A stretch of DNA of 64,000 nt from Anaerolineae bacterium (lineage in GTDB: Bacteria; Chloroflexota; Anaerolineae; Aggregatilineales; Aggregatilineaceae), in the NCBI GenBank assembly GCA_016926875.1, contig JAFGNU010000038.1:1-64000 (forward strand). Direction: 5' to 3'. The translations under genes were made by a program, and so were the position numbers. The notes below the pieces were generated by a model. That model was given only the letters and a program-made list of their open reading frames with translations. It was not told where the DNA came from and searched no databases. How positions within the stretch are numbered: position 1 is the first letter of the stretch; each line of letters begins with the position of its first letter. Shown here in pieces: positions 8,864-19,406 of the stretch.

Positions 8864-10048
8864 ATGTTCGGACCGGGTGAATCTAGCGTGGTTGTCGAAT
8901 GCACGGGCAACGGGTGCATTCTGATCCATGCCATTTTTACCAGCTTCCTGCTGTTTTTTATGCTGGTGACCGGGTTTGCCTATACCACGCTGCTTGAGCG
9001 ACGTTTTCTGGCCGCGATCCAGGCGCGTATAGGGCCAAACCGTGCCGGGCCGCTGGGCTTGTTACAACCGGCAGCCGACGGGATCAAGCTGATCTTCAAA
9101 GAAGATGTAACGCCTGCGCAGGTCGACCGGATCGTATTCTGGCTGGCGCCGGTGATCAAAGTTGTACCGGCGTTGATCGTGATCGCCGTTGTGCCGTTGG
9201 GGCCGAAAGTTGCCATTCCCTGGTTTGATGGCAAGTGGTACCGTGTTACACAGGGGTTGGTTGATATCAACGTCGGCGTGTTGTGGATCATGGCGATCAC
9301 CAGCATCGGCGTTTACGGCGTGGTGTTGGCGGGTTGGGCCAGCAATAACAAGTATGCCATGCTGGGCGGGCTGCGTGCCTCGGCCCAGATGATCAGCTAT
9401 GAGCTGAGCATGGGGCTGGCGGTGGTCGTCCCGGTGCTGCTGGCCGGATCGATGAGCATCGGTGACATCATTGATGCTCAGAACGAGACACCGATCCTGG
9501 GCTGGTACGTATTCCAGAATCCGCTGGCGGCGGCGATCCTGTTTGTCGCGCTGCTGGCAGAAGTCAACCGCTCGCCATTTGATATGGCCGAAGCCGAGCA
9601 AGAACTGACGGCAGGCTACCACACGGAATACAGCGGTATGAAGTTCGCTTTATTTTTCATGGCCGAGTATATCGGCATGATCGCGATCAGCGTCATTGGC
9701 ACGGCACTGTACCTGGGCGGTTACCATTTCATCTGGGTGGATAAAGCGCCGCTGCTGGGTCCGATTGTATTCACGGTGAAAATTGTGCTGATGATGATGA
9801 GTATGATCTGGGTGCGGGGCACGCTGCCGCGCATCCGGTATGATCGCCTGATGATGCTGGGCTGGAAAGTGATGCTGCCGTTCGCGTTGTTGGCGGTGGC
9901 GTGGTCATCGGTGGCGGTGGTGCTGGCCGACGAGTTCGGCTCAGGTGTGTATGTGCTGTCGCCGGTTGTGGCGCTGGTTCTGTTTTTGATTGGCGCCGGG
10001 GCCTGGATCAGCCTTGCTGGGCGCAAGGCGGATACAATATCCCGGTAA
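8864..10048 (+). CDS. nuoH: NADH-quinone oxidoreductase subunit H
   Basis: NuoH connects the peripheral arm to the proton-pumping membrane arm and completes the quinone chamber. The 394-residue product has about eight to nine membrane helices. Family blocks include the first cytoplasmic loop ERRFLAAIQARIGPNRAGP, the loop after helix 5 with EVNRSPFDMAEAEQELTAG, and TEYSGMKFALFFMAEY. The C-terminal helices are followed by a short basic tail (GRKADTISR). It lies 8 bases after nuoG, with a GAGGAG ribosome binding site within the end of that gene. Confidence 0.95.
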   Translation: MFGPGESSVVVECTGNGCILIHAIFTSFLLFFMLVTGFAYTTLLERRFLAAIQARIGPNRAGPLGLLQPAADGIKLIFKEDVTPAQVDRIVFWLAPVIKVVPALIVIAVVPLGPKVAIPWFDGKWYRVTQGLVDINVGVLWIMAITSIGVYGVVLAGWASNNKYAMLGGLRASAQMISYELSMGLAVVVPVLLAGSMSIGDIIDAQNETPILGWYVFQNPLAAAILFVALLAEVNRSPFDMAEAEQELTAGYHTEYSGMKFALFFMAEYIGMIAISVIGTALYLGGYHFIWVDKAPLLGPIVFTVKIVLMMMSMIWVRGTLPRIRYDRLMMLGWKVMLPFALLAVAWSSVAVVLADEFGSGVYVLSPVVALVLFLIGAGAWISLAGRKADTISR

Positions 10049-10084
10049 TGGGTGGGGATGGGTTGTAATCTGAACGGGTGAACT

Positions 10085-10579
10085 ATGAATCTGTTACGTG
10101 GGTTTGCGACGACGATCAAGCATGTGCTCGAAGAGCCGGTCACGGTCGAATACCCGGAGCAGGAGCGCCCGGTCCGCGAGCGGTTCAAGGGACGGCATGC
10201 GCTCAAACGGTATGACAACGGGCTGGAAAAATGCATCGGGTGCTCGCTGTGTGCGGCAGCCTGCCCGGCAGACGCTATCTGGGTAGAAGCCGCGGAAAAC
10301 ACGGACGACGAGCGCTACAGCCCTGGCGAGCGCTACGCCAAGACGTATGAGATCAACATGCTGCGCTGCATTTTCTGCGGCTATTGTGAAGATGCCTGCC
10401 CGACCGAGGCAATTGTGTTGGAGCATGAGTACCGCTTGAGCTTCAGCGACCGGCGCGACGCGATTTATACTAAAGACCGGCTGCTCGACCCGGTCCCGCC
10501 GGGCGGACAGGATACGCCGCAGATCACCGAGCCGGGGCAGTTTGATCGCGCGATCCCGGACATGGAAGACCCGGATTAG
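10085..10579 (+). CDS. nuoI: NADH-quinone oxidoreductase subunit I
   Basis: NuoI carries two [4Fe-4S] clusters (N6a and N6b) that lead electrons to N2. Both ferredoxin motifs are intact: C50, C53, C56 and C60 in KCIGCSLCAAACP, and C95, C98, C101 and C105 in RCIFCGYCEDACP. The N-terminal amphipathic helix (MNLLRGFATTIKHV) is the usual membrane-surface anchor. The C-terminal tail after residue 120 (SFSDRRDAIYTKDRLL and beyond) is also conserved in this family. The length of 164 residues is normal, and it follows nuoH by 36 bases. Confidence 0.95.
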   Translation: MNLLRGFATTIKHVLEEPVTVEYPEQERPVRERFKGRHALKRYDNGLEKCIGCSLCAAACPADAIWVEAAENTDDERYSPGERYAKTYEINMLRCIFCGYCEDACPTEAIVLEHEYRLSFSDRRDAIYTKDRLLDPVPPGGQDTPQITEPGQFDRAIPDMEDPD

Positions 10580-10628
10580 GCATGGTTCGGCATAGGGCGA
10601 AACACAGCGCTTTCACAGGACGGCGTGT

Positions 10629-11828
<1,200 letters not shown>

Positions 11829-11841
11829 CGCGGGAGAAATC

Positions 11842-12156
11842 ATGGGCACACCCGAAGTACCGATTGAGTTATACGTGCTGCTCAGCGCGATCTTGTTTGT
11901 TATGGGTGCGCTGGGCGTCCTGCTGCGCCGCAACGCGATCTTGATCTTTATGTCGGTCGAGTTAATGCTCAACGCGGCCAACCTGGCACTCGCGGCGTTT
12001 GCGCGCCAGTGGGGCAACGGTGATGGGCACCTGATGGTATTTTTCGTGATAACGGTGGCGGCGGCAGAAGTGGCTGTCGGGCTGGCGCTAATCGTGGCTA
12101 TCTTCCGGACCAAAAAGAGCATCAACATTGATGAGCTACATATGTTTAAGGACTAG
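11842..12156 (+). CDS. nuoK: NADH-quinone oxidoreductase subunit K
   Basis: NuoK is a three-helix, MrpC-like subunit of the membrane arm. The 104-residue product begins at ATG 11842 with GGGAG (11832-11836) 5 bases upstream. The conserved first-helix and loop sequence [20 protein letters not shown] contains the membrane glutamate that takes part in proton translocation, and a second glutamate lies in [16 protein letters not shown]. An in-frame reading that extends upstream into nuoJ lacks family sequence and is rejected. The gene follows nuoJ by 13 bases. Confidence 0.95.
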   Translation: MGTPEVPIELYVLLSAILFVMGALGVLLRRNAILIFMSVELMLNAANLALAAFARQWGNGDGHLMVFFVITVAAAEVAVGLALIVAIFRTKKSINIDELHMFKD

Positions 12157-12184
12157 GCACGCGGAGCTGTGTTAAGGGACGCCG

Positions 12185-14455
12185 ATGGAAAATTTCTTTG
12201 ACCTTGTACCGCTTGTCGTATTCCTCCCGCTGGCCGGACTGTTGATCAACCTGTTCGCCGGGAAACAGCTTGGCGAAACGGGCGTCAGCATCGTGGCGGT
12301 AGGCGCCAGCGCGGCGGCGTTCCTGGTGGCGGTTTTACTGTGGATCGCCCAGGTGGATACTGGCTACCAGGCGGCGGTGATTGACGCGCCCTTACTCGGC
12401 GACTGGATCAGCATACCGTCCGCTGGGGTGAATATCCCCTGGCAGTTCCGGGTGGATACGCTCAGCGTGACAATGATGCTGGTAGTTACTGGGGTCGGGT
12501 CGCTGATCCATTTTTATGCCGTCGGGTATATGCACGGTGACGAACGTTTCCCGCGCTTCTTCGTGTATATGAACCTGTTCCTGGTGTTTATGCTGCTGCT
12601 GGTGACGGGTAACAACTTCTTGATGATGTTTGTCGGCTGGGAAGGCGTGGGCCTGTGCTCATACCTGCTGATCGGGTTTTGGTTCGACAAACCGGGCGGC
12701 GAAGGCTGGAAAAACAGCGACGCGGCGCGCAAAGCGTTTATCGTCAACCGGATCGGTGACTTTGGCCTGATACTGGGTATGTTGATCACGTTCTGGACGT
12801 TTGGCACGCTGGATTATTACCTGCCCGACGAAAAGCCGTTGGTAGCCCATACCGAAACCGCCGACGTCGAAGCCCACCAAGCCGGGCAGGCAGCGGGCAG
12901 CGCCGGATTGATGGGCGTCTTCAACCAGGCGGAAACATGGCTGGAAGAAGGCGATCACCAGGTCGAGTTTGGCCTGTTCTCGCTGAGCTTTGAAGCCACA
13001 CTGACCGTGATCACGCTGCTGTTTCTGCTGGGTGCAGCGGGTAAGAGCGCGCAGATTCCGCTGTTTGTGTGGCTGCCGGACGCGATGGCCGGTCCGACGC
13101 CGGTCAGCGCCTTTATCCACGCGGCGACGATGGTCACGGCGGGCGTGTATATGATGGTGCGCTCGAACGTGTTTTACCACGCGTCGGACGTGTCATCGTT
13201 TGTGGTGACGCTGGTCGGCGCGAGTACGGCAATTGTGGCCGGGTTTATCGCGGTTGGGCAGTGGGACATCAAGCGCGTGCTGGCCTACAGCACAGTCAGC
13301 CAGCTAGGATTCATGGTGGCGGCGGTTGGCGTGGGGGCGTATGCGGCGGCGATGTTCCACCTGGTGACGCACGCGTTCTTCAAGGCACTGCTGTTCCTGG
13401 CATCCGGCTCGGTGATTCACGGCATGGAACACGGGCACCATCACCTGGAACATGACGGCGAACACGTGCACGACGAGACGTTTGATCCGCAGGATATGCG
13501 CTTTATGGGCGGGCTGCGGCGCAAGATGCCGCTTACTTACTGGACGTACCTGTCCGGCACGCTGGCGCTGGCAGGCATCATCCCGTTTGCCGGGTTCTGG
13601 TCGAAGGATGAAATCCTGGCCGATGCGCTCAAGTTGGGCGTGGACGAGGGGCGGCTGGACGGCTACCTGGGCTTTGCGATCCTGCTGATCGCGGCGGTAT
13701 TCACCGCGTTTTATATGTGGCGGCAGGTGAGCATGATCTTTTTAGGCGGGCCGCGCCACAACGCAGCCGATCACGCCGAAGAATCGGGCACGGTGATGAT
13801 CGCGCCGCTGGTTGTGCTGGCGTTTTTCAGTCTGGTGGCTGGAATGATCAACATCCCCGGCGGCTTCCCGGTGCTGGATTCGCTGTTTGGCGAGCACAAG
13901 TTTACAGGCTGGTTGGAACACAGCGTGACATATGCGCACGCGGGCCAATTTGAAGGGCTGCTGGCGACATCGGCGGTGGTGCTGGCGCTGGCGGCGATCT
14001 TCGCAGCGCGGGCGGTTTATAACAACCGGGCGCTGAAAGACCTGTCCCACGATCCGCTGGAACTGGACGAGCGGACGAGCGGCATGTTTGCGCTGGCGAA
14101 TGCCAAGCTGTATTGGGACGAGTTCTATTTTAAGTTCATCATCTACCCGTTCCAACGGGCGGCGCGCTGGTTGGCCGAACAGCTTGACTGGCATTTCTGG
14201 CACGACTTTGTGCACGAGAACGTGATCTACCGCCATTTCCAGCGCGTGACGGACTTCCTCACGCAGCCGGTAGACCGGGGAATCATTGACCGTGCGTTTA
14301 TCCGGTTGGCGGAATGGACGCAGGCGCTGGCGGCGCGGGTGCGCGTGATCCAGACGGGCTATGTGCGGACCTATGCCTTAAGCGTGCTGTTGGGTGCGCT
14401 GTTAGTGATGGTTATCATCCTGTTTCCCGTAATCCGCGAGCTATTGGGAATCTGA
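12185..14455 (+). CDS. nuoL: NADH-quinone oxidoreductase subunit L
   Basis: NuoL is the distal antiporter-like proton pump with a long C-terminal lateral helix. The 756-residue product is somewhat longer than the usual 600-680. The core block SAQIPLFVWLPDAMAGPTPV with HAATMVTAGVYM is intact, and the lysine-bearing discontinuous helix follows. Two features add length: a polar insert of about 45 residues before it (about 215-262, with VAHTETADVEAHQ), and a loop of very high histidine content at about 415-438 (HGMEHGHHHLEHDGEHVHDE). The C-terminal part has the amphipathic lateral helix and a last transmembrane segment. It lies 28 bases after nuoK. Confidence 0.94.
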   Translation: MENFFDLVPLVVFLPLAGLLINLFAGKQLGETGVSIVAVGASAAAFLVAVLLWIAQVDTGYQAAVIDAPLLGDWISIPSAGVNIPWQFRVDTLSVTMMLVVTGVGSLIHFYAVGYMHGDERFPRFFVYMNLFLVFMLLLVTGNNFLMMFVGWEGVGLCSYLLIGFWFDKPGGEGWKNSDAARKAFIVNRIGDFGLILGMLITFWTFGTLDYYLPDEKPLVAHTETADVEAHQAGQAAGSAGLMGVFNQAETWLEEGDHQVEFGLFSLSFEATLTVITLLFLLGAAGKSAQIPLFVWLPDAMAGPTPVSAFIHAATMVTAGVYMMVRSNVFYHASDVSSFVVTLVGASTAIVAGFIAVGQWDIKRVLAYSTVSQLGFMVAAVGVGAYAAAMFHLVTHAFFKALLFLASGSVIHGMEHGHHHLEHDGEHVHDETFDPQDMRFMGGLRRKMPLTYWTYLSGTLALAGIIPFAGFWSKDEILADALKLGVDEGRLDGYLGFAILLIAAVFTAFYMWRQVSMIFLGGPRHNAADHAEESGTVMIAPLVVLAFFSLVAGMINIPGGFPVLDSLFGEHKFTGWLEHSVTYAHAGQFEGLLATSAVVLALAAIFAARAVYNNRALKDLSHDPLELDERTSGMFALANAKLYWDEFYFKFIIYPFQRAARWLAEQLDWHFWHDFVHENVIYRHFQRVTDFLTQPVDRGIIDRAFIRLAEWTQALAARVRVIQTGYVRTYALSVLLGALLVMVIILFPVIRELLGI

Positions 14456-14471
14456 CACAAGGACCGACGCT

Positions 14472-15995
14472 ATGGAAGATATTTCACTGGTCACTGTGGT
14501 GTTTATGCTGCCGCTGCTGGGCGCGCTCCCGCTGATCTTCGTGCGCAACCTGACGCACCAGACGATCCGCTGGCTGGCGCTGGGCGTGTCGCTGGCGACA
14601 TTTGGGCTGTCGCTGCTGCTGGTCAAGAACTTTGATACGGCGGTGGCCGGGCTGCAAATGGTGCAAAAATGGGACTGGATCAGCGGTGGAAACTTCACCA
14701 TCCGCTACTACGTGGGCGTGGATGGGATCAGCTTGTGGCTGGTGCTGCTGACCACGTTCATCATGCCGCTGGCGATCCTGGCCTCGTTTGGGCCGATCAA
14801 AGAGCGGGTGCGGCTGTACTACATCTTTTTGCTGCTGATGGAATGGGCCATGATCGGCGTATTTGTGGCACAGGACCTGTTCCTGTTCTACATCTTCTGG
14901 GAAGTGACGCTGGTGCCGATGTATTTCTTGATCGGCATCTGGGGCGCGGAAGACCGCATCTATGCCGCCGTTAAGTTCTTTTTGTACACAATGGCGGGCA
15001 GTTTGCTCATGCTGCTGGCGATCCTGTGGCTGGGCAACGAAGCGGGTACCTTCAGCCTGCCGGACATCATCGCCAGGCTGAACAGCGGCGACCTGTCCTT
15101 CAGCACGGCCACCGGGCGCTGGCTGTTCCTGGCGTTTGGTATCGCGTTTGCGATCAAAGTGCCGATGTGGCCGCTGCACTCCTGGCTGCCGGATGCACAC
15201 GTCCAGGCCCCCACTGCCGGATCGGTCATCCTGGCGGGCGTGCTGCTGAAGATGGGCACATATGGCTTTGTGCGCTTCAACCTGCCGCTCTTCCCGGAGG
15301 CGAGTAAAACGTTCGCACCCTACATCGCCGTGCTGGCGGTGATCGGGATCATCTACGGGGCGTGGGTCAGCTACGGGCAGAAGGATGTTAAAAAGCTGGT
15401 CGCGTACTCATCGATCAGCCACCTGGGCTTTGTGATGCTCGGCATCTTTGCGCTGAACTCGTCCGGCATTGAGGGCAGTATTTTGCAGATGGTCAATCAC
15501 GGCATCAGCACAGGCGGCCTGTTTTTGATGGTGGGTATGCTTTATGAGCGCCGCCATACCAAGCTGATGAGTGCGTTTGGCGGCATCTGGAACGCCATGC
15601 CGCTGTACAGCGGGATCAGCCTGGTGATCGTGCTGTCGAGCATGGGCCTGCCGGGACTGAACGGTTTTGTCGGCGAATTCACGATTTTGCTCGGCTCGGC
15701 CAACTCGGAGCAGTTCAGCATGTGGTTCACAGCGGCGGCAGCGGTGGGAATCATTCTGGCGGCGGTGTACATGCTGTACATGTTCAACACCGTGTTCATG
15801 GGTGCGCTGGACAAAGACGAGAACAAGAACCTGCCCGATCTGAACTGGCAGGAAGCGTGGTCGCTGGTGCCGATCCTGGTCATGGTGCTTGTGATCGGGC
15901 TGCAAGCCGGGTATTTCTTCGACTTCATGGACGGCTCGGTGAAGCAACTGATCGATCAGGTGAACGCCACCGTCGTCGCGGCGGCTGGACAATAA
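14472..15995 (+). CDS. nuoM: NADH-quinone oxidoreductase subunit M
   Basis: NuoM is the second antiporter-like subunit of the membrane arm. The 507-residue product has about 14 helices with the family core KVPMWPLHSWLPDAHVQAPT and the downstream SYGQKDVKKLVAYSSISHLG block, including the functional lysines. The helix-5 glutamate lies in LLLMEWAMIGVF. The start ATG 14472 follows AAGGA and is 16 bases after nuoL. Length and motif order are normal, and nothing unusual was seen. Confidence 0.95.
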   Translation: MEDISLVTVVFMLPLLGALPLIFVRNLTHQTIRWLALGVSLATFGLSLLLVKNFDTAVAGLQMVQKWDWISGGNFTIRYYVGVDGISLWLVLLTTFIMPLAILASFGPIKERVRLYYIFLLLMEWAMIGVFVAQDLFLFYIFWEVTLVPMYFLIGIWGAEDRIYAAVKFFLYTMAGSLLMLLAILWLGNEAGTFSLPDIIARLNSGDLSFSTATGRWLFLAFGIAFAIKVPMWPLHSWLPDAHVQAPTAGSVILAGVLLKMGTYGFVRFNLPLFPEASKTFAPYIAVLAVIGIIYGAWVSYGQKDVKKLVAYSSISHLGFVMLGIFALNSSGIEGSILQMVNHGISTGGLFLMVGMLYERRHTKLMSAFGGIWNAMPLYSGISLVIVLSSMGLPGLNGFVGEFTILLGSANSEQFSMWFTAAAAVGIILAAVYMLYMFNTVFMGALDKDENKNLPDLNWQEAWSLVPILVMVLVIGLQAGYFFDFMDGSVKQLIDQVNATVVAAAGQ

Positions 15996-16010
15996 GGCGG
16001 TGATGGACCG

Positions 16011-17525
16011 ATGTTCGAAGTCCCTGGTTTAGGCGATCTCAACGTTGCCGCGACGCTCCCGGTAACGTCGCTGGTGCTGGGTACGTGTATCCTGCTGATC
16101 GTGGACCTGTTTGTCCCCACAGATCGCAAGCATATCACGGCCTGGCTGGCGGCGCTGGGCATTGGCGTATTGCTGGTGTTGGCGCTGCTGGCGCTGGGCG
16201 AAATCACAGAGTTTGGCGACGGCGAAGAGGCGTTCTCCGGCATGTTTGTAGCCGATGCCTTCACCGACATGATCAACGTGATCGCGTTGATCACGGCGCT
16301 GCTGGGCGTAATGGTCGCCTATAACTACCTGGAGCGGACCGGGATTCAGCGCGGCGAATACTACGTGCTGCTGCTGTTTGCAACAGCGGGCGTGATGTTC
16401 ATGGGGGCCGCCGGTGATCTGGTGGTGGTCTTTGTGGCGCTGGAACTGCTGTCGATCCCGCTGTATATTCTGAGCGGGTTTCGCCGCCCACAGGAAGCGT
16501 CCGAAGAAAGCGCGTTGAAATACTTCCTGCTGGGCGCGTTTGCATCCGGGTTCCTGGTGTATGGCATTGCGTTGATCTACGGCGCGACCGGCACCACCAA
16601 CCTGCACGACATCTGGCAGGCAGCGGGCGACATTGTGGCCGGGCATAAGTCAGGGCGGTTTTTGCTGCTCGGCGGCGCGGGGTTGGCGCTGGTTGGGCTG
16701 GGCTTTAAGGTGGCAGCCGTGCCGTTCCACATGTGGACGCCGGACGTGTACCAGGGCGCGCCCACGCCGGTTGTAGCGTATATGAGCGTGGCGGCCAAGG
16801 CGGGCGGGTTCGCCGCGATGGCGCGCGTGCTGGCATCTGGACTGTCGAATTTTGCGCTGGACCCTGGCGAAGCGGCGGTATGGCAGGATACCGTGTGGCT
16901 GCTGGCGATCCTGACGATGCTGCTTGGCAACGTGGTTGCTATCGTGCAGACCGATCTGAAGCGCCTGCTGGCCTATTCGAGCATCGCGCACGCCGGGTAT
17001 ATTCTGATCGCGGTGGCGGCAGCGGGAACAGCCGCCGTTGCCGACGAGGCGGTGCAATCCGTGGCGATATACCTGATGGCGTATGCACTTACCAACGTCG
17101 GCGCATTTGCGGTGATCGTGGCCGTTGAACGCGACGACGCAACCAACACCGGCCTGGATAGTATGCGCGGGCTGGCAAACGCCCGGCCCTGGCTAGCGGC
17201 GGCGATGGCGCTGTTTATGTTCAGCCTGACGGGTATCCCGCTGACAGCGGGCTTTGTGGGCAAATGGTTCGTGTTCAAAGCGGCGCTGGCAGCCGATTTG
17301 ATCCCGGCTGCGGTCGTCGGCGTGGTTACCAGCCTGGTGTCGGCATTTTATTACCTGCGCATCGTGTGGTTGATGTACTTTGAAGAGAGCGAAGTTGAGG
17401 TCAGCACCCCCTGGCCGCTGGCATGGGCGATTGGCGTGGCAAGCGTGGGTACGCTGCTGCTGGGTATGCTGCCGTATATCCTAACCGACATGGTGCGCGA
17501 GATCACGCTGGCCTTTGGCGGCTAA
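16011..17525 (+). CDS. nuoN: NADH-quinone oxidoreductase subunit N
   Basis: NuoN is the third antiporter-like subunit, next to NuoK. The 504-residue, 14-helix product contains KVAAVPFHMWTPDVYQGAPT and the TDLKRLLAYSSIAHAGY block, both diagnostic, and the later SLTGIPLTAGFVGKWFVF segment. It begins 15 bases after nuoM and is the last gene of the operon. A strong intrinsic terminator lies 30 bases past its stop. Confidence 0.95.
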   Translation: MFEVPGLGDLNVAATLPVTSLVLGTCILLIVDLFVPTDRKHITAWLAALGIGVLLVLALLALGEITEFGDGEEAFSGMFVADAFTDMINVIALITALLGVMVAYNYLERTGIQRGEYYVLLLFATAGVMFMGAAGDLVVVFVALELLSIPLYILSGFRRPQEASEESALKYFLLGAFASGFLVYGIALIYGATGTTNLHDIWQAAGDIVAGHKSGRFLLLGGAGLALVGLGFKVAAVPFHMWTPDVYQGAPTPVVAYMSVAAKAGGFAAMARVLASGLSNFALDPGEAAVWQDTVWLLAILTMLLGNVVAIVQTDLKRLLAYSSIAHAGYILIAVAAAGTAAVADEAVQSVAIYLMAYALTNVGAFAVIVAVERDDATNTGLDSMRGLANARPWLAAAMALFMFSLTGIPLTAGFVGKWFVFKAALAADLIPAAVVGVVTSLVSAFYYLRIVWLMYFEESEVEVSTPWPLAWAIGVASVGTLLLGMLPYILTDMVREITLAFGG

Positions 17526-17554
17526 ACGCGTCGCATTCCGATTCCGAATCGATC

Positions 17555-17588
17555 AAGAGGCGGCTGCTTGCAGACGGCCTCTTTTTTT
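17555..17588 (+). terminator. Intrinsic terminator of the nuo operon
   Basis: AAGAGGC pairs with GCCTCTT around an inner CTGC/GCAG stem, and seven T residues follow (17582-17588). It lies 30 bases after the nuoN stop, so it should end the ~17 kb nuo transcript. Confidence 0.9.
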
Positions 17589-17729
17589 GCCCGGAGATGG
17601 GGCGCACACTACAATCACGGCCATAAACGCGCGCCTGTTTTCGGGTAAGTGGTGAGGGATTTTACTGGGGTGGTGTATTAATGCTAGAGCTTGATGGTTA
17701 GAACATGATTGACTCATGCGTGGTGGAAT

Positions 17730-18497
17730 ATGACGGATAACCCGGAAGTGCCGCTGGACGAGTACGGCGAGCAATACTTCCAAAGCTATAACTACGCCGA
17801 CCGTCCGCTGGGGCGGTTTAGCATGTACTGGTTCGCGCGGCGTTACTACGCGGCCCTGGTGCGGCGCTATGCTCCACCCGGCGGCAGGCTGCTTGAAATG
17901 GGCTGTGGATTGGGGCACCTGCTAGGCTTGCTGCAAGCGGATTTCGCGTGTGTCGGCATTGACATAACCGACTACAGCATCGATCAGTTGCGGCAGAACG
18001 CGCCGCGCGCCGAAGGGCACGTAATGAGCGCGGAAGACCTGTCCGCGTTTGGCGACGAGGAGTTCAGCGTGGTCGTAGCGCTGCACCTGGTCGAACACCT
18101 GCCCGACCCCGCCGACACGATCCGGCAGGTGAACCGCATTTTGCAGCCGGGCGGGCTGTTCCTGTTTGCCACACCCAACCCAGATTACAGCCTACGCCGC
18201 TTCAAGAACGCGCAAACCGACGCCATCGGCAAAGACCCGACGCATATCAACGTGCAGCCGCCGGAGCAGTGGCGGGCCTGGTGCCAGGCAAGCGGGTTCC
18301 GTGTGCTGCGGCATTTTGGGGATGGCTTGTGGGATGTGCCGTACTTCCCGCTCATTCCCAAGGTGATCCAGTTTGGCCTGTTTGGTGTTCCGGCGCTGGT
18401 CCAGGTGATCACCCGGACGACACTTACGCCGCTGTCAATGGGCGTCAACCAGATCATGATCGCGCGCAAGGTGCAGAACTTCCAGAATGGAGGTTGA
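17730..18497 (+). CDS. SAM-dependent class I methyltransferase
   Basis: The 255-residue product has the class I Rossmann methyltransferase fold (Methyltransf_11/UbiE-like). Motif I is LLEMGCGLGHLLGLL (about 52-66), followed by the acidic VGIDIT strand, the VVALHLVEHLPDP motif and the LQPGGLFLFATPNP post-motif. Such proteins methylate small molecules, lipids or sugars. The substrate is not evident. A hydrophobic C-terminal stretch (LIPKVIQFGLFGVPALVQVI) could touch a membrane. ATG 17730 with GGTGG just upstream is preferred over TTG 17709. Four bases separate it from the dehydrogenase that follows, so they are probably co-transcribed. Confidence 0.85.
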   Translation: MTDNPEVPLDEYGEQYFQSYNYADRPLGRFSMYWFARRYYAALVRRYAPPGGRLLEMGCGLGHLLGLLQADFACVGIDITDYSIDQLRQNAPRAEGHVMSAEDLSAFGDEEFSVVVALHLVEHLPDPADTIRQVNRILQPGGLFLFATPNPDYSLRRFKNAQTDAIGKDPTHINVQPPEQWRAWCQASGFRVLRHFGDGLWDVPYFPLIPKVIQFGLFGVPALVQVITRTTLTPLSMGVNQIMIARKVQNFQNGG

Positions 18498-18500
18498 ATC

Positions 18501-19403
18501 ATGCGATTCGCACGCCGTTTACTATGGGGCGGATTGTTAGGAGGCGGGGCGTACTGGTTCGTGCGCTACCTGCAGCCAAAGCATTCCACGCTGGTGCTGA
18601 ACGAAAAAGTCGTGCTGATCACGGGCGCGTCGTCCGGGATCGGGCGAGCACTGGCCTTCGCCTTCGCACGGCGCGCGGCGCGGGTGGTGCTGGTGGCACG
18701 CAACGAGGAGCGCCTGGAAACAGTGCGGCGCGAGATTGAGCCGTACACCACCGACGCGCTGGTTGTGCCTGCCGACATCACCGACGATGCCCAGTGTCAG
18801 GCGGTGGTGGATCGCACACTGGAAGCATTTGGGCGGATCGACGTGCTGGTCAATAACGCAGGGCTGGCGCTGGGCGGGCCGCTGCAAGATCAAGACGCCG
18901 ACCGGATGCACCAGATGTTAGAACTGAACCTGTGGGCGGCGATCCGGCTGACGCAGTTGGTCCTGCCGCACATGCTGGAACACCATCACGGTTATATCCT
19001 CAACGTCGGTTCCAGCCTGGGGCGGGTGGCTGCACCTGTGGTTGCGCCATATGTGGCAAGCAAGTACGGGCTGTCCGGTTTTAGCGATGCGCTGCGCCGT
19101 GAGCTTGCAGGCACCGGCGTCCATGTGACGCTGGTTCAACCAAGCTGGACGCACACGGATATGCTGAATCCCGATGTGGAAGACGTGGTCGAACGGTACG
19201 GCTTCCAGATCGATCACCCTGACGCGGTGGCTGAACGCGCGGTCCTGGAACTGGTGCAGGGTGAAAACGAGGTGATTCTGGGCGGGGCGTTGGTCCGGCT
19301 GGGCGTGCTGACCGAGCGGTATGCGCCGCTGTTGGTGCGCCTCTACTGGCGGCTGCGGATGACGTCGGAGTGGGTCGCCGCGATGGGCAAGATGGGGCAG
19401 TAG
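18501..19403 (+). CDS. Short-chain dehydrogenase/reductase with N-terminal membrane anchor
   Basis: A 300-residue classical SDR. The cofactor loop TGASSGIG is at about 41-48, NNAG follows at about 118-121, and the catalytic serine (NVGSS) and YVASK (Tyr-x3-Lys) are present. The RN and VPADITDD elements after strands 2 and 3 suggest NADP preference. Residues 1-24 are basic then hydrophobic (FARRLLWGGLLGGGAYWFV), a probable membrane anchor. The reaction is a NAD(P)-dependent alcohol/ketone interconversion of unknown substrate. It is 3 bases downstream of the methyltransferase and converges with the NUDIX gene only 3 bases away. Confidence 0.88.
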   Translation: MRFARRLLWGGLLGGGAYWFVRYLQPKHSTLVLNEKVVLITGASSGIGRALAFAFARRAARVVLVARNEERLETVRREIEPYTTDALVVPADITDDAQCQAVVDRTLEAFGRIDVLVNNAGLALGGPLQDQDADRMHQMLELNLWAAIRLTQLVLPHMLEHHHGYILNVGSSLGRVAAPVVAPYVASKYGLSGFSDALRRELAGTGVHVTLVQPSWTHTDMLNPDVEDVVERYGFQIDHPDAVAERAVLELVQGENEVILGGALVRLGVLTERYAPLLVRLYWRLRMTSEWVAAMGKMGQ

Positions 19404-19406
19404 CGC

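Noticed and set aside
14484-15200. Minus-strand 238-codon frame opposite nuoM
   Set aside because: His/Gln-rich antisense reading of a hydrophobic gene, with no domain or start signal.
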